A stretch of DNA of 64,000 nt from Humisphaera borealis (GTDB lineage Bacteria > Planctomycetota > Phycisphaerae > Tepidisphaerales > Tepidisphaeraceae). The position numbers and the translations under genes are program-made. The stretch's first letter is position 1; the number at the start of each line of letters is the position of its first letter. Below the pieces are notes generated by a model. It was not told where the DNA came from, did no database searches, and saw only the letters and a program-made list of their open reading frames with translations. Of this stretch, positions 17,128 through 26,465 are shown piece after piece. The stretch is taken from the NCBI RefSeq assembly GCF_015169395.1, contig NZ_CP063458.1, forward strand, positions 1,178,001-1,242,000, written 5' to 3'.

Positions 17128-19326
17128 TCAATCCGTCGCCGGGCGAACCTTGGCGCGCACCTCGGCTTTATCTTTGGATGCCCTCATTGCGAGCTTTGCG
17201 GCCTTTCTGTTGCCGTACGAGTAGCTGCCGTAGGCGTAGTAGCCGTTCTTGCCCATATGGCGTGGAACGGCGTTGACAACCACCCCAAGCAGACGCGACC
17301 CGACCGACGTCAGGCTCTCTGAAGCTCTGATGGCGTCGCGCCACTTCGTCTTGTGCATCCGGACAACGATCACAGTGATGTCGCAAGACGCCGCCAGGAT
17401 TTGCGCATCCGTCACTGGTAGTACGGGGGGCGAGTCGATGATGATGCAGTCGAATCGCTGCTTCGCCTTGGCGATAATCTGCGCAAAAGTACGGCCGCTC
17501 AGGATCTCCGCAGGGTTGGGAGGAATCGGCCCACAAGGCAATAGGAATAGGCCTGGGGTGGATGTGGCTTTGACTGCTTTGGAGATAGGGGCTTGTCCAG
17601 CAATGACGCTGATGATTCCCAGACCATCCTCGATGCCAAACACTCGATGCTGCATTGGCTGTCGAAAGTCGCAGTCGATCAGCAGCACTTGCTTTCCCGC
17701 CTGAGCCATAGCGATAGCAAGGTTGCTCGCGGAAGTCGTCTTGCCTTCGCCGGGCACAGAAGAGGTGACAAGGATAGTCTTGGCCTTCACATCTGACGCG
17801 CCAAAGCTGATCGCAGTGCGGATGGAGCGATAGGATTCCGCCTCATCGGACATGGGGTCTAGTTCCACCTTCTGCCCGCGCACACCAATCGTTTCCCTCG
17901 CCGACATCTGCGGCAAGACACCTAGGACGCTCATTCTCAGTTTGGCGGGAACTTCGTCCAGAACCCCTATTCGCTTATCAAGCATCGCACGCAGGTAGGC
18001 GATGCCGCAGCCGAGCATCAAGCCAGCGATGATGGCCTGGAACATGATCGTTCCACGCTTGGGCTTGACGGGGATCATCGAGGCGCGAGCGGGTTCCAAT
18101 ACGGTGACGGTCAACGGCTGAACATTCTCCGTGATCTTCACTTCCTTCATGCGCGTGTCGAGCAGATCGCAAAGCTTCTCGATCCGCTTGGCCTCAGCTT
18201 CCATGAGCATGAACTCGGCACCCTCCGTGTTCTGCGACATCACCTGATTTCGCAGAGCGTCTGAAGACTTTACAAGTTCAGCCTCGCGCATCTGCACGAA
18301 CGCCATGCGCTGCTCAGCATTTGTGCGCTGTGCCGAGAACGATTCGTTGGACTGTGCGGAGATGCGTTGGCGAATCGCCTCGAGCTGTGATTCTGCGGCC
18401 TTCACACGGGGATGGTCAGCAAGAAGCGTCTGCCGAAAGATCGACAACTCAAGTTCGAGCCGTTGTGCCTCTGCTCGCAAGGGGGTGTTGTCGGCGGTCG
18501 TCTGCTGCTGCTGCTGCTGCCATTGCGCCATGCGCATGGGGTCTTTCGCCATCGCCTGCACTGCGTCGTAGGCGGCTTTGGCGTCGAGGTACTCCATTCG
18601 AACGACGGTGAGCGCATCGGACAGTTTCTGCAGTTGCCCCAAGAGCACCTCCGACTTGCCGCTGGAATCCAGCATCAATCCAGGGTGCGCCTGCCGGAAG
18701 GCGAGCATCTTTCGAGATTTCTCCTGGAGCTCCACGTCCCGCTCGCGTTTCTCCCGGGTCAGGATCTTGAGAACCTCGGCGTTGTTCGACCGCTGACGAT
18801 TGGTGTGATAGGCCTTGAATGAGCCTACGACCGCATTCACCACGCTGGCCGCCTCCTGTGGTTCTGTCGATTCAAAGCTGACGTAGATCAGGTCGTCCTT
18901 CACCCCCGCTTCGGCGGTCAGGCCGGCCTTGAGTCGTCCGATTGGGTTGTCCGTCCCCGCGAACGTCTTCATCTGTTGGATCTCTGGCAACTCGGCGACC
19001 GGTCCAAGGATTTGTGATGATTTCAATAAGGCGCATTGCGTCGGCAAGTAGTTGGCCGACTGGGATCGGACGCCGTCGACATTCTCAATGATCTTGACGC
19101 CTTCTGATTCGATGAGTATCTGGGAACCGCTGGAGTAGATCGCGATCTGCTGAGACAAGTAGGCGAAGCCCCCGCCGGCTCCCAATGCGATCATCACCAG
19201 GATGATCCAGCGGCCGTTCCAAAGGATCTGCGGAATCTTTATCTGTGGGCCAGCGGTACCCGCAACCTGGTTTGCGGATTCCTCCCCCCCGGAACGAACG
19301 ATAGAGTTCGACATAAAACGTTCCAT
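17128..19326 (-). CDS. Wzc-like polysaccharide co-polymerase / BY-kinase
   Basis: The 732-residue protein has an N-terminal membrane segment (about 35-57), a Wzz-type periplasmic domain with long coiled coils, a second membrane segment (about 425-445), and a cytoplasmic BY-kinase domain. That domain has Walker A SVPGEGKTT (about 525-533), Walker A' LLIDCDFRQP (about 552-561) and Walker B CIIIDSPPV. A tyrosine cluster (YYAYGSYSY, about 692-702) near the C-terminus is the expected autophosphorylation tail. Such proteins control chain length and export of capsule or exopolysaccharide. A run of six CTG/CAG triplets (18502-18519) encodes poly-Gln in the coiled coil. An in-frame ATG at 19314 with a GGA-type site is an equally good start. 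A gap of about 400 bases upstream suggests its own promoter. Confidence 0.92.
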   Translation of the reverse strand: MERFMSNSIVRSGGEESANQVAGTAGPQIKIPQILWNGRWIILVMIALGAGGGFAYLSQQIAIYSSGSQILIESEGVKIIENVDGVRSQSANYLPTQCALLKSSQILGPVAELPEIQQMKTFAGTDNPIGRLKAGLTAEAGVKDDLIYVSFESTEPQEAASVVNAVVGSFKAYHTNRQRSNNAEVLKILTREKRERDVELQEKSRKMLAFRQAHPGLMLDSSGKSEVLLGQLQKLSDALTVVRMEYLDAKAAYDAVQAMAKDPMRMAQWQQQQQQTTADNTPLRAEAQRLELELSIFRQTLLADHPRVKAAESQLEAIRQRISAQSNESFSAQRTNAEQRMAFVQMREAELVKSSDALRNQVMSQNTEGAEFMLMEAEAKRIEKLCDLLDTRMKEVKITENVQPLTVTVLEPARASMIPVKPKRGTIMFQAIIAGLMLGCGIAYLRAMLDKRIGVLDEVPAKLRMSVLGVLPQMSARETIGVRGQKVELDPMSDEAESYRSIRTAISFGASDVKAKTILVTSSVPGEGKTTSASNLAIAMAQAGKQVLLIDCDFRQPMQHRVFGIEDGLGIISVIAGQAPISKAVKATSTPGLFLLPCGPIPPNPAEILSGRTFAQIIAKAKQRFDCIIIDSPPVLPVTDAQILAASCDITVIVVRMHKTKWRDAIRASESLTSVGSRLLGVVVNAVPRHMGKNGYYAYGSYSYGNRKAAKLAMRASKDKAEVRAKVRPATD

Positions 19327-19723
19327 TACGCTGGCCTAGCACCGACGCCCCGCGACTCAACTACCTGATAGTAACCTATCGGGCTTTGCCGATGGCCGCG
19401 TTTTAAGCGACCGCGGCCAAGGGCGACAAACCTTTCCTGGCAACAAAATGAAAAAGCGTGTCGTGCTCCCCTTTGGCCTTACCGACCGTCTCGGTAACGC
19501 TTTCAATGCTAGCGGCAAGCGTCTTAAAGGGGCCTGGATGCCGGCTGGCCTTCGGGAGTATACCACATTCGGATGTCAGTCCGAGCCAATTCGCCTGAGA
19601 CCTAATAGACGCTACGAGCCCCGTTGCGACCTTCGAAAAGCTGGGAACGCATCGAAACTTGGCAACAGTTATTGGCCCAATGGGCTCTATGGACCGAGGT
19701 TCGTTCGACCGACCGAATAGGCG
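19327..19723. promoter_or_regulatory. Gap upstream of the Wzc-like gene
   Basis: About 400 bases separate the Wzc-like gene from the upstream glycosyltransferase. Two small dyads are visible: GGCCGCG/CGCGGCC (19394-19400 and 19412-19418, loop containing TTTTAA) and TTACCGA/TCGGTAA (19479-19485 and 19491-19497). GATAG-TAAC-CTATC lies at about 19368-19381. A 90-codon plus-strand ORF (19448-19720) has no recognisable features. A promoter for the wzc/ligase pair is expected here, but no clear -35/-10 pair was found. Confidence 0.3.
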
Positions 19724-21046
19724 TCATTCGGTGCGCCGGTTCGTGCCATCAGTTAACCCAGATTTCCACAGGGGGTCGTAAAGTTTCGAAACCTTCTCTG
19801 GCAGGCACTGGGGATTAAACTTCGCTTCAACCGATTTTCGAGCATTCTCCCCGATGCGCTCTCTAAGCGGAGAGTCCCCGGCAAGGCGAATGATTGCCGA
19901 GGCGAGAGATCCTACATCACCTGGACGAGTGCCGACGGCATCGTGCCCATCGGTGAATAGCTCGGCGGCACCGCCAGCCTGCGAAACAATGGTGGCACGA
20001 CCGCACGCCATGGACTCAACAATTGTGAGTCCGAACGGTTCGGGCAGTGTGCTGGCATGAACGACAATGTCAGCAGAGCGATAGACGTCATTCGTACGGT
20101 TTTGGTACGCCACAAAGCCTACGCTCGCATGTACCCCAAGCTGTGTCGCGAGCGACTGCAGCTCGTCGCGAGAAAACTGAGATCCGGCGGTCTTGTAGAT
20201 CGGTCCCCCTACGATGTAGAACCAGATCGGGAAGGATTGACTCTGCTGAAGCACTTTTGCGGCAGCCTTCAGGAAGACGTCCTGTCCTTTCCAACGGGCG
20301 TAAGTCGCCACGAGAACAACGCGTATGGTGCCAGGTATTGCAGGCGGGAAGCCAGCCTGTTGATCGAGCCAGTTCCCATCGACCGGGCCGGGCGAGAATC
20401 GATTCAGATCGACAACGTTATGGATAACGCGGATGGGAAGCTGTGGTGCCACCGCGCGGGCATCACTTGCCACGGCTTCCGAGACGGCTACAGCTGCCCG
20501 CACGCCCCATGCCATGATTCCCAGTGCCTTGGCTACCAGGGGGCGTTGTCCAATAAAGTCATGAATGTGCCAGAAAATCGGCGGGCCGTCAGATCCGCTC
20601 CGTCCCCTCCCGGTTGATGCCAACCACAACGCAAGATGGCTCTTTATGCCGTTCGAGTGGATGATGTCAGGAGCCATCTTGGCGAGAATCGCGCGGAACT
20701 GAAAAGCATACTTCCATGCTGCTGGAAGTGCGATGAGGACTCGACTGAGCAAACCGGCTAATGCAGAAAGTCGGCCCCCTCGCGCAGTGCTATCGCCAAG
20801 CTCAGCGATCGCGTCAGGGATTGGGAGTACTTCAACTCGAACTCCCCCGGCCCTAGCACGATCGGCGAGCGGCCCCAAGGCTGGTACGATCAGAACGATC
20901 TCGGCTTGGGGAAAAGCTTCGGTAACCGCTTTCATCCATGAAATCAGGCTTTGCTCGCCGCCGCCAAACTCAGCCACGGGGTTCAAGAACACGAATCTCA
21001 CCGGCGGGTCCTGTCGCTCAAGTGTGTTGGAACTGTTGGCCGGCAA
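19724..21046 (-). CDS. GT4-family glycosyltransferase
   Basis: The roughly 440-residue protein has a GT-B fold layout. The N-terminal half holds GGGEQSLISW (a GT4 donor-side loop) and HSNGIKSH, and the C-terminal half holds VATYARWKGQD and the EX7E-type motif EPFGLTIVE (about 334-342). It should transfer a nucleotide-activated sugar to the growing repeat unit at the inner membrane. The annotated frame opens with TTG at 21046 next to GAGG; a GTG at 21001 with AGGA seven bases upstream is an alternative that starts closer to the first beta strand. It lies 30 bases after gmd in the same direction. Confidence 0.88.
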   Translation of the reverse strand: MPANSSNTLERQDPPVRFVFLNPVAEFGGGEQSLISWMKAVTEAFPQAEIVLIVPALGPLADRARAGGVRVEVLPIPDAIAELGDSTARGGRLSALAGLLSRVLIALPAAWKYAFQFRAILAKMAPDIIHSNGIKSHLALWLASTGRGRSGSDGPPIFWHIHDFIGQRPLVAKALGIMAWGVRAAVAVSEAVASDARAVAPQLPIRVIHNVVDLNRFSPGPVDGNWLDQQAGFPPAIPGTIRVVLVATYARWKGQDVFLKAAAKVLQQSQSFPIWFYIVGGPIYKTAGSQFSRDELQSLATQLGVHASVGFVAYQNRTNDVYRSADIVVHASTLPEPFGLTIVESMACGRATIVSQAGGAAELFTDGHDAVGTRPGDVGSLASAIIRLAGDSPLRERIGENARKSVEAKFNPQCLPEKVSKLYDPLWKSGLTDGTNRRTE

Positions 21047-21076
21047 AATACCTCAATGACCAAATGTCGCTTGCCT

Positions 21077-22045
21077 TCAATCAAGTCGTCGCAAATCTTC
21101 TTCAACCATCTCCGCCACGATGTCGGAAAATTCGACGGTCCTTTCCCAGCCGAGAACGGATTTTGCCTTGCTCGGATCACCCTGAAGAACATCCACCTCG
21201 GCAGGCCTGAAGAACCTCGGATCGGTCTTGACATAGTCGCGATAGTCGAGCCCGACACACCGAAAGGCGACGTCACAGAAGTCTCGCACGGACCTCGTTT
21301 CGCCCGACGCGATCACAAAGTCGTCCGGCGTCGGCTGCTGAAGCATAAGCCACATGGCGCGGACATAATCCTTCGCGTGACCCCAATCCCGGCGGGCATC
21401 GAGGTTCCCCAGCCGGACCTCCGTCGCCAGCCCTCGCTTGATTTTCGCCGCATGACTCGTGATCTTACGAGTGACGAACTCAAACCCGCGCCGAGGCGAT
21501 TCGTGGTTGTACAGAATCCCGCTTGCAGCAAAAATTCCATATGCCTCGCGGTAGTTGCGCGTCAGGTCGAAGCCGGCACACTTGCTGATGCCGTAGGCAG
21601 ATCGCGGATAGAAGGGGGTTGTTTCCGTCTGCGGAACTTCTCTCACCTTCCCGAACATCTCGCTGGACGCGGCAAAGTAAAAGCGGCAATGCGGAGCCCC
21701 CTCCTTGACCGCCGACAGTGCATAGTGCGTCCCGTTCAGATTGCCCTGTAGCGTCGAAAACTCATCCTCAAATGAGTAGCTCACGAAGCTTTGAGCCGCC
21801 AAGTGATAGAACTCATCCGGTTGAACGCGCTGAACAATCTTGAACAGACTCGGATAGCTCTCGAGTGACCCGGAATGCAGTTGCAGCCTATCTGCTATGT
21901 GCCGGAGGCGACCCATTCGATGTTCAGGGTCCTCGAAGGCCGCCCGTCGCACGATGGCGTGGACCTCGTACCCCTTCGAAAGGAGAAGTTCTGCCAGATA
22001 GGAGCCATCCTGCCCGGTGATTCCTGTGATCAGCGCGCGTTTCAT
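21077..22045 (-). CDS. gmd: GDP-mannose 4,6-dehydratase
   Basis: This 322-residue short-chain dehydrogenase/reductase has GITGQDGSYLAELL at residues 8-21 as the NAD(P) loop, the SSEMFG active-site strand and YGISK (YxxxK, about 149-153). The Gmd-typical segments FYHLAAQSFV, NHESPRRG and RPAEVDVLQGDPSKA are also present. It converts GDP-D-mannose to GDP-4-keto-6-deoxymannose, the precursor of GDP-fucose, GDP-rhamnose or GDP-perosamine. It is somewhat shorter than E. coli Gmd but similar to many bacterial homologues. The presence of gmd means the polymer made here probably contains a mannose-derived 6-deoxy sugar; no partner reductase or aminotransferase was found in the window. Confidence 0.95.
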   Translation of the reverse strand: MKRALITGITGQDGSYLAELLLSKGYEVHAIVRRAAFEDPEHRMGRLRHIADRLQLHSGSLESYPSLFKIVQRVQPDEFYHLAAQSFVSYSFEDEFSTLQGNLNGTHYALSAVKEGAPHCRFYFAASSEMFGKVREVPQTETTPFYPRSAYGISKCAGFDLTRNYREAYGIFAASGILYNHESPRRGFEFVTRKITSHAAKIKRGLATEVRLGNLDARRDWGHAKDYVRAMWLMLQQPTPDDFVIASGETRSVRDFCDVAFRCVGLDYRDYVKTDPRFFRPAEVDVLQGDPSKAKSVLGWERTVEFSDIVAEMVEEDLRRLD

Positions 22046-22098
22046 AATTATTGGTTCTTGTGCCAGTCTGTCTTAACGGGCCTGGGTACTCGATAGAG

Positions 22099-23250
22099 TC
22101 AACTCAGAAGTTGGAGATAACTATTTGCAATTGTCCGGGCATGCGCTTGCCAAGTGTAACGGGACGCCCAGTCGAGCCGCACTGGCAGCAGTGGTGCCGC
22201 ACTAAAATCGTTCAACAGTTGAAGCGCGGCAGCGACCCACTGATCAACATGCCCTACCGGGCTGTAGATTGCCGCCGGCCCTCCCACTTCTCGAAGGACC
22301 GGAATGTCGCTGGCAGCAACGATGGCACCACAGGCGAGCGCTTCGATCACAGGGAGCCCAAATCCCTCGGCTTCGCTGGGCTGAAGCACCAGTGCAGCGC
22401 GCCGGTAGAGGGACGCGATTTGCCGGCGGGTTAGCCCGCGAAACTGAACGATCCTGTGCCCTATTTCGAGCCTCGCAATCTGTTTAACTTGCTCTGTCGT
22501 CCACGTGCCGCCGACCTGAACGAGTCGAAGCTCTGGCCTGACTTGCGAAACCTCCGAGAAGACTTCCAGCAGTACATCGATGCGTTTGCGTGCGATGCAG
22601 CTTCCGACGTGGAGAACGAGAGGATGCCCGCTGATTGCTGACGACGCGAGCAAATCTTCGGCCGGTTCAACCTCCGGAGCAACCGATGTGAACTCGATCG
22701 ACGTGCCGTACGGGGCATGCACGAGCCGCGAGGGATCGATCCAGCCCGAGTGTACAATCTGCTCGCGGACGGCGAGCGTTGAATGAAACACCACGGCCGC
22801 CTTTTGCATTCCGGCGAGAATGTGCCGCCCCATCCGCCTGAACCACGCCGGCCGTGGCTCCAGATCCGGCCGAACGAGGCAGCGAAACGTGTCTAGGTCG
22901 TGGCAGTAGACCCCGGTGCGATCAGCGGGCAGTGCGTGGACCAGCTGGCTATAGCTGTGATCGACGACATGGAAGAGGTCGAACCGTTGGCGAATCGAGT
23001 GGACGTACCGCGGATAATCCCAAAGCCGGTTGAGCAGCCGATCGGCGTTGACCGCGCCGCCGCGATCGCTGAGCGGTGGCAATCTCGTCAGCCGGCGACG
23101 AAACGGCGGACAGATGCGTGCAGGCGTCAAGCCAAGTGACGAATCGCCGGCGAGTTGCTCCAGGAGCATTTCGCCAGCGAGGTCCATGCTGGCCCAGCGC
23201 TCCTCGCGGAAGTCGCACAATACGGCCAGCCCAGGCAACTTTGAAGACAT
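22099..23250 (-). CDS. GT4-family glycosyltransferase
   Basis: The 383-residue GT-B protein resembles mannosyltransferases of GT4. It has a donor-binding C-terminal half with LHVGSCIARKRIDVLLEVF and the EX7E motif in SEAEGFGLPVIEALACG (near residue 290-300). HVVDHSYSQLVHALP lies in the acceptor half. It sits between gmd (53 bases downstream) and a short gene of unknown function, and gmd next to it suggests it may use a GDP-sugar, which is inference. The ATG at 23250 has no strong ribosome-binding site. Confidence 0.88.
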   Translation of the reverse strand: MSSKLPGLAVLCDFREERWASMDLAGEMLLEQLAGDSSLGLTPARICPPFRRRLTRLPPLSDRGGAVNADRLLNRLWDYPRYVHSIRQRFDLFHVVDHSYSQLVHALPADRTGVYCHDLDTFRCLVRPDLEPRPAWFRRMGRHILAGMQKAAVVFHSTLAVREQIVHSGWIDPSRLVHAPYGTSIEFTSVAPEVEPAEDLLASSAISGHPLVLHVGSCIARKRIDVLLEVFSEVSQVRPELRLVQVGGTWTTEQVKQIARLEIGHRIVQFRGLTRRQIASLYRRAALVLQPSEAEGFGLPVIEALACGAIVAASDIPVLREVGGPAAIYSPVGHVDQWVAAALQLLNDFSAAPLLPVRLDWASRYTWQAHARTIANSYLQLLS

Positions 23251-23386
23251 GACGGCGTTGCTAGAAATGAACCGGGTTCGGTTGCCATGCCAGGAAAGGG
23301 TTCAGTGGCAGACGGCAAGCGAAGGAAACCATCGACTACGCCAAGAACACCGTCGATGGCTACTGGGCAAGAACGCAGGCGTAGGA

Positions 23387-23869
23387 TCAGGCCGAGAGCA
23401 CCGCCCGCGGGGCTCGGACGGTTCCCGTGACCAGAACCGAGACATCGCCCAGAAGATGGGGATGTTGCCGCATTAACTTGGCCAGGTCATTCCTGGCGTG
23501 ACACGCCTGACTCCAGATACCGGAAAGACGGGACTCGGCCAAGTAGAGCCGAAACCTGTCGGCGCGTCGCTGCTCAATCGGCGCCTCGGTTTCTTTGTCG
23601 AAGTCTTGAACAGCGTGATGTGCCGCAGCTCGGCGATCACCCAGTGCGTCACCTGCGGCGACTCGCTGCTGAAGGTCACGAACCTTGGCGATGACCTTTC
23701 GTTCGGCGGTCATCTCAGGTAGCGCCTTTCCCAGATTGGCCGCGACTGCTTGCATCTCCGCCTCTTCTTCCGGCGTCCAGTCGGTCTCATGTTGGATGAG
23801 GGCGACATACCGATCAAAAGCGCGTTCGCGGGCGAGGCGTGCTCCGACCTGAAGTCGTGTGAAACACAT
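23387..23869 (-). CDS. Unknown 160-residue helical protein
   Basis: From ATG 23869 (AAAGGGC about 8 bases upstream) the frame gives a 160-residue, charged, mostly helical protein rich in Ala, Arg and Glu. It has a DWTPEEEAEMQAVAANLGK segment near residue 30 and a possible coiled coil around KVIAKVRDLQQRV. No membrane segment or signal is visible. I do not recognise the family. It sits within the polysaccharide locus but looks unlike its neighbours. Immediately upstream is a short tandem repeat of AGATTCGGC. It may be a small gene dropped into the locus or a remnant; the codon pattern on this strand is good enough to treat it as probably coding. Confidence 0.5.
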   Translation of the reverse strand: MCFTRLQVGARLARERAFDRYVALIQHETDWTPEEEAEMQAVAANLGKALPEMTAERKVIAKVRDLQQRVAAGDALGDRRAAAHHAVQDFDKETEAPIEQRRADRFRLYLAESRLSGIWSQACHARNDLAKLMRQHPHLLGDVSVLVTGTVRAPRAVLSA

Positions 23870-23937
23870 GGGACGCCCTTTCTGCCGCCCGGAGCAAAGT
23901 CGAAGCGGCGGAGTGTTGGATAATGCAAGGCCACACT

Positions 23938-23966
23938 TCAGATTCGGCAGATTCGGCAGATTCCTT
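23938..23966. repeat. Short tandem repeat AGATTCGGC (about 2.6 units)
   Basis: CAGATTCGGCAGATTCGGC followed by AGATTCC forms a 9-bp tandem repeat about 70 bases upstream of the start of the unknown gene at 23869. It could vary by slippage; its position suits the 5' leader of that gene. Confidence 0.5.
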
Positions 23967-24103
23967 GGATAGGCCAAACAAACGACGAAATGTCAAGTCA
24001 TTGGGTCTCTCGGCGGATAGTTGGAGAGATCGTGCGACAGCATCTTCTACCGCGATGAAACGTAAAACCACGGACGCGGAAACCTGGCCCTGCCGTCGTG
24101 CGA

Positions 24104-24931
24104 TCAGAAAGCAGGTGGGTCCAGAGAGCCGTCCTTAATCCGTTCGGGACTGGTTCCCTGAACAGCCCAGAGAAGCCCGTTCCATAGACCCGGGGTGTAG
24201 CCAACTTCAAATCCCCTCGCTCGAAGCCAATCAGCCAAACGAGCCGGCGTCCAGTCGCCGGTACAGTGAAACTCCATGACAATCCGTTGGATTTGAGGCA
24301 GCACATCTTCAGACGACGGGATGATCTCCCACTCCGCGCCCTCGCAATCGAGCTTGAGCAAGGAAACAGTAGAGATGGATAGCTCACTCATCAGGTTCCC
24401 GAGCGTTGTCTGTCTGACAGTTTCGACCGTTCCATTGCCGAATCCCACGCTGGAATGACTTCCTGCGCCGTGAAGACGAACTTCTCCCTCGCTTCCACCG
24501 AGTGCCGTCCGCACAACGGTCACATGGTCGAATCCGTTTAGCAGCTTCTGCACTTCGATCATTCGACAATGCTCGGCGGCAGGCTCGATGGCCACTACAC
24601 GACCCTTGGGACAACTGCGGGCGATACTCATTGTGAAGTCGCCGATGTTTGCACCAACGTCAATCACAACCGCATCGGCGGGAAGCTGAGTGATACCCGC
24701 CACGGCATAGGGGTCCGCGAGGCTCGCCTCGTTCACTACAGCAAGATCTGTCGTCGATGGTCTCACGAGGTACTTGAGTCCGTTGCGGAGCAGTAAGACG
24801 ACGCCGACCCCCAGTTTCGGCAGTGGTAACGCCCACCAATTTCTATAGACGAAGGGCGCTCGTACCAGATACCGCAGCCGATTTCGCCACCGCGACCGCA
24901 AGACCGAGACCTTCCAGCGTAAGTCTGACAT
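24104..24931 (-). CDS. FkbM-family SAM methyltransferase
   Basis: The 275-residue protein has a class I SAM fold: motif I VIDVGANIGDFTMSIAR (about 89-105), acidic loop VVAIEPAAEH (about 113-122) and LLKLDCEGAEWEI (about 190-202), the post-I/IV signature of FkbM proteins. FkbM enzymes methylate hydroxyl groups, and in polysaccharide loci they O-methylate sugars. An AAGG ribosome-binding site lies about 9 bases before the ATG at 24931. It stands alone, with a gap of about 350 bases on its upstream side, so it may be separately expressed. Confidence 0.9.
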   Translation of the reverse strand: MSDLRWKVSVLRSRWRNRLRYLVRAPFVYRNWWALPLPKLGVGVVLLLRNGLKYLVRPSTTDLAVVNEASLADPYAVAGITQLPADAVVIDVGANIGDFTMSIARSCPKGRVVAIEPAAEHCRMIEVQKLLNGFDHVTVVRTALGGSEGEVRLHGAGSHSSVGFGNGTVETVRQTTLGNLMSELSISTVSLLKLDCEGAEWEIIPSSEDVLPQIQRIVMEFHCTGDWTPARLADWLRARGFEVGYTPGLWNGLLWAVQGTSPERIKDGSLDPPAF

Positions 24932-25283
24932 TTTCGATTGCCTTGGTAGACCGGATGCCCCCGAGCGTCACAGTTCAGTGAAGTAAGCTGTCGATAGTCG
25001 GAGCATGGGTGCAGGCCCGAAAATGCCTTCCGAGATAGTCCCAGAGGGGATTGAGCAGACGGTCGGTGTTAAGCCACCCACAACGGCAATGACCGACAGA
25101 CCGAATCTTGAGTTACGCCAAACGACGAATCCGCAACGGACTACCCAAGTTCCGCAGGACGAAGACGCCATTCGATGCTGTAGCGACACGTTTATCTCTC
25201 TACACGCTGGGGTTTTCGGGCTGAACATCGGTCCAACATGGACTTCGCTGCCGATATGGAGGAGTTGTTCGCCATCGCCTACT
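24932..25283. other. Gap of about 350 bases between methyltransferase and glycosyltransferase
   Basis: No supported gene. A 119-codon minus-strand ORF crosses it but overlaps the end of the glycosyltransferase gene and shows no recognisable features. No clear hairpin terminator or RNA motif was seen. Confidence 0.4.
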
Positions 25284-26465
25284 TCACCGCCGACCACCGG
25301 CTGCCACGAGAATTTCGCCCAAATCACGAAAGGCCTTGGAGCGTTCCCAGTCGGGGACGATATAGGTCTCGCGGGCGCGGAGCGCCTGTGAACGGGCTTC
25401 TTCCGGGTGACTCGCGATCCAAAGGAATTCCGCGGCCATGGCGTCAGGGTCTTGACGGGGGGTGAGCCGCGCGTGCCCGTTGAGTTGGACTGCCATGCCG
25501 CCGACGGCGGTCGCGACTACCGGGGTGGCACACGACAGTGCCTCAAGCGTTGAATACGCGGCACCCTCGGCCAGCGAGGCCAACGCCATGACGTCCGCGG
25601 TACGGAAGTAGTCCGCCACCTCGGTCATCGGGTGAGCCGCCGGGCGACCGAGCACCCACTGCTTCGGATCGGGAAGCCCCATTTTCTCTGCCAACGAAAG
25701 AAAGTCGCGATAGCCTCCCCCAAGGTTGAGCAGGACCGCCGGTAGTCCGCGCTGCCGGGCGGCGTGAGTCGCCAACAGGACAGTTTCCGGGTCTTTTTCG
25801 TGACTCATTCGACTCGAAAGGAAGATCAGGAACGCGTTCTCCGGCAGATCGTGCTTACGCCGAAGCTCGCGCCGTTCAGAGGCACAGGCCGGTCGAAAGA
25901 AGTTTGTGTCAACGCCGTAGTAAAGACCGATGATCGTGTTGCTGCAATAGTGCTTACCGATATCCCTGAGGTAAGGTCCCATCGCGAGCCACATGGACGT
26001 CAATCGCCCGTTGACGTGAAGGAGGGTCCGAATCACCGCGTTGCCCAGGAGGTGTTTCGCTAGGCTGATCTGACGCCTCTCACGTCGGCAGGCAAAATAT
26101 TCAACGGGCGCGATCCCCATATAGTTCACTACTGGGACGCCCAATAGTCGTCCGGCCAGATTCGCGTTTAGCGCGCCACGCGTCACTTCTTGCGCCAGCA
26201 CAACGTCGAAAGCGCTGATGCGGGACAGCAATTGGATGAAGGATCGCACTTGGAACTCGACACGCCCACCAGCGATCTCGACGACAGTGACTCGCGCGCC
26301 GCTGGTGGCGACGCGTTCCTTAAGGCAACTTGCCTCGTATGTACGGGCGGGAATGACCATCGTCAGATGGCACAGCTGGCTAAGTCCGACGACAAACCTG
26401 ATATCGGTGAATCCTTCGACGAAGAAGAGCACTCGCAGCTGTTCCATTGATGCCGCGGAAGTCAT
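25284..26465 (-). CDS. GT4-family glycosyltransferase
   Basis: The 393-residue GT-B protein has an acceptor half with FFVEGFTDIRFVVGL and VLAQEVTRGALNANL, and a C-terminal half with SSRMSHEKDPETVL and the motif EGAAYSTLEALSCATPVV around residue 296. The first E of EX7E is in an EGAAYSTLE variant. The ATG at 26465 overlaps the upstream gene's TGA as ATGA and has AGGAG five bases before it. Translational coupling to the preceding glycosyltransferase is therefore likely, and a longer in-frame start at 26525 was rejected. Confidence 0.88.
   Translation of the reverse strand: MTSAASMEQLRVLFFVEGFTDIRFVVGLSQLCHLTMVIPARTYEASCLKERVATSGARVTVVEIAGGRVEFQVRSFIQLLSRISAFDVVLAQEVTRGALNANLAGRLLGVPVVNYMGIAPVEYFACRRERRQISLAKHLLGNAVIRTLLHVNGRLTSMWLAMGPYLRDIGKHYCSNTIIGLYYGVDTNFFRPACASERRELRRKHDLPENAFLIFLSSRMSHEKDPETVLLATHAARQRGLPAVLLNLGGGYRDFLSLAEKMGLPDPKQWVLGRPAAHPMTEVADYFRTADVMALASLAEGAAYSTLEALSCATPVVATAVGGMAVQLNGHARLTPRQDPDAMAAEFLWIASHPEEARSQALRARETYIVPDWERSKAFRDLGEILVAAGGRR

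Noticed and set aside
19448-19720. 90-codon plus-strand ORF upstream of the Wzc-like gene
   Set aside because: Runs against all neighbouring genes, no ribosome-binding site, no family resemblance.
24968-25327. 119-codon minus-strand ORF in a gap of the locus
   Set aside because: No recognisable motif, overlaps the start region of nothing useful and the 3' end of a glycosyltransferase; composition not convincing.
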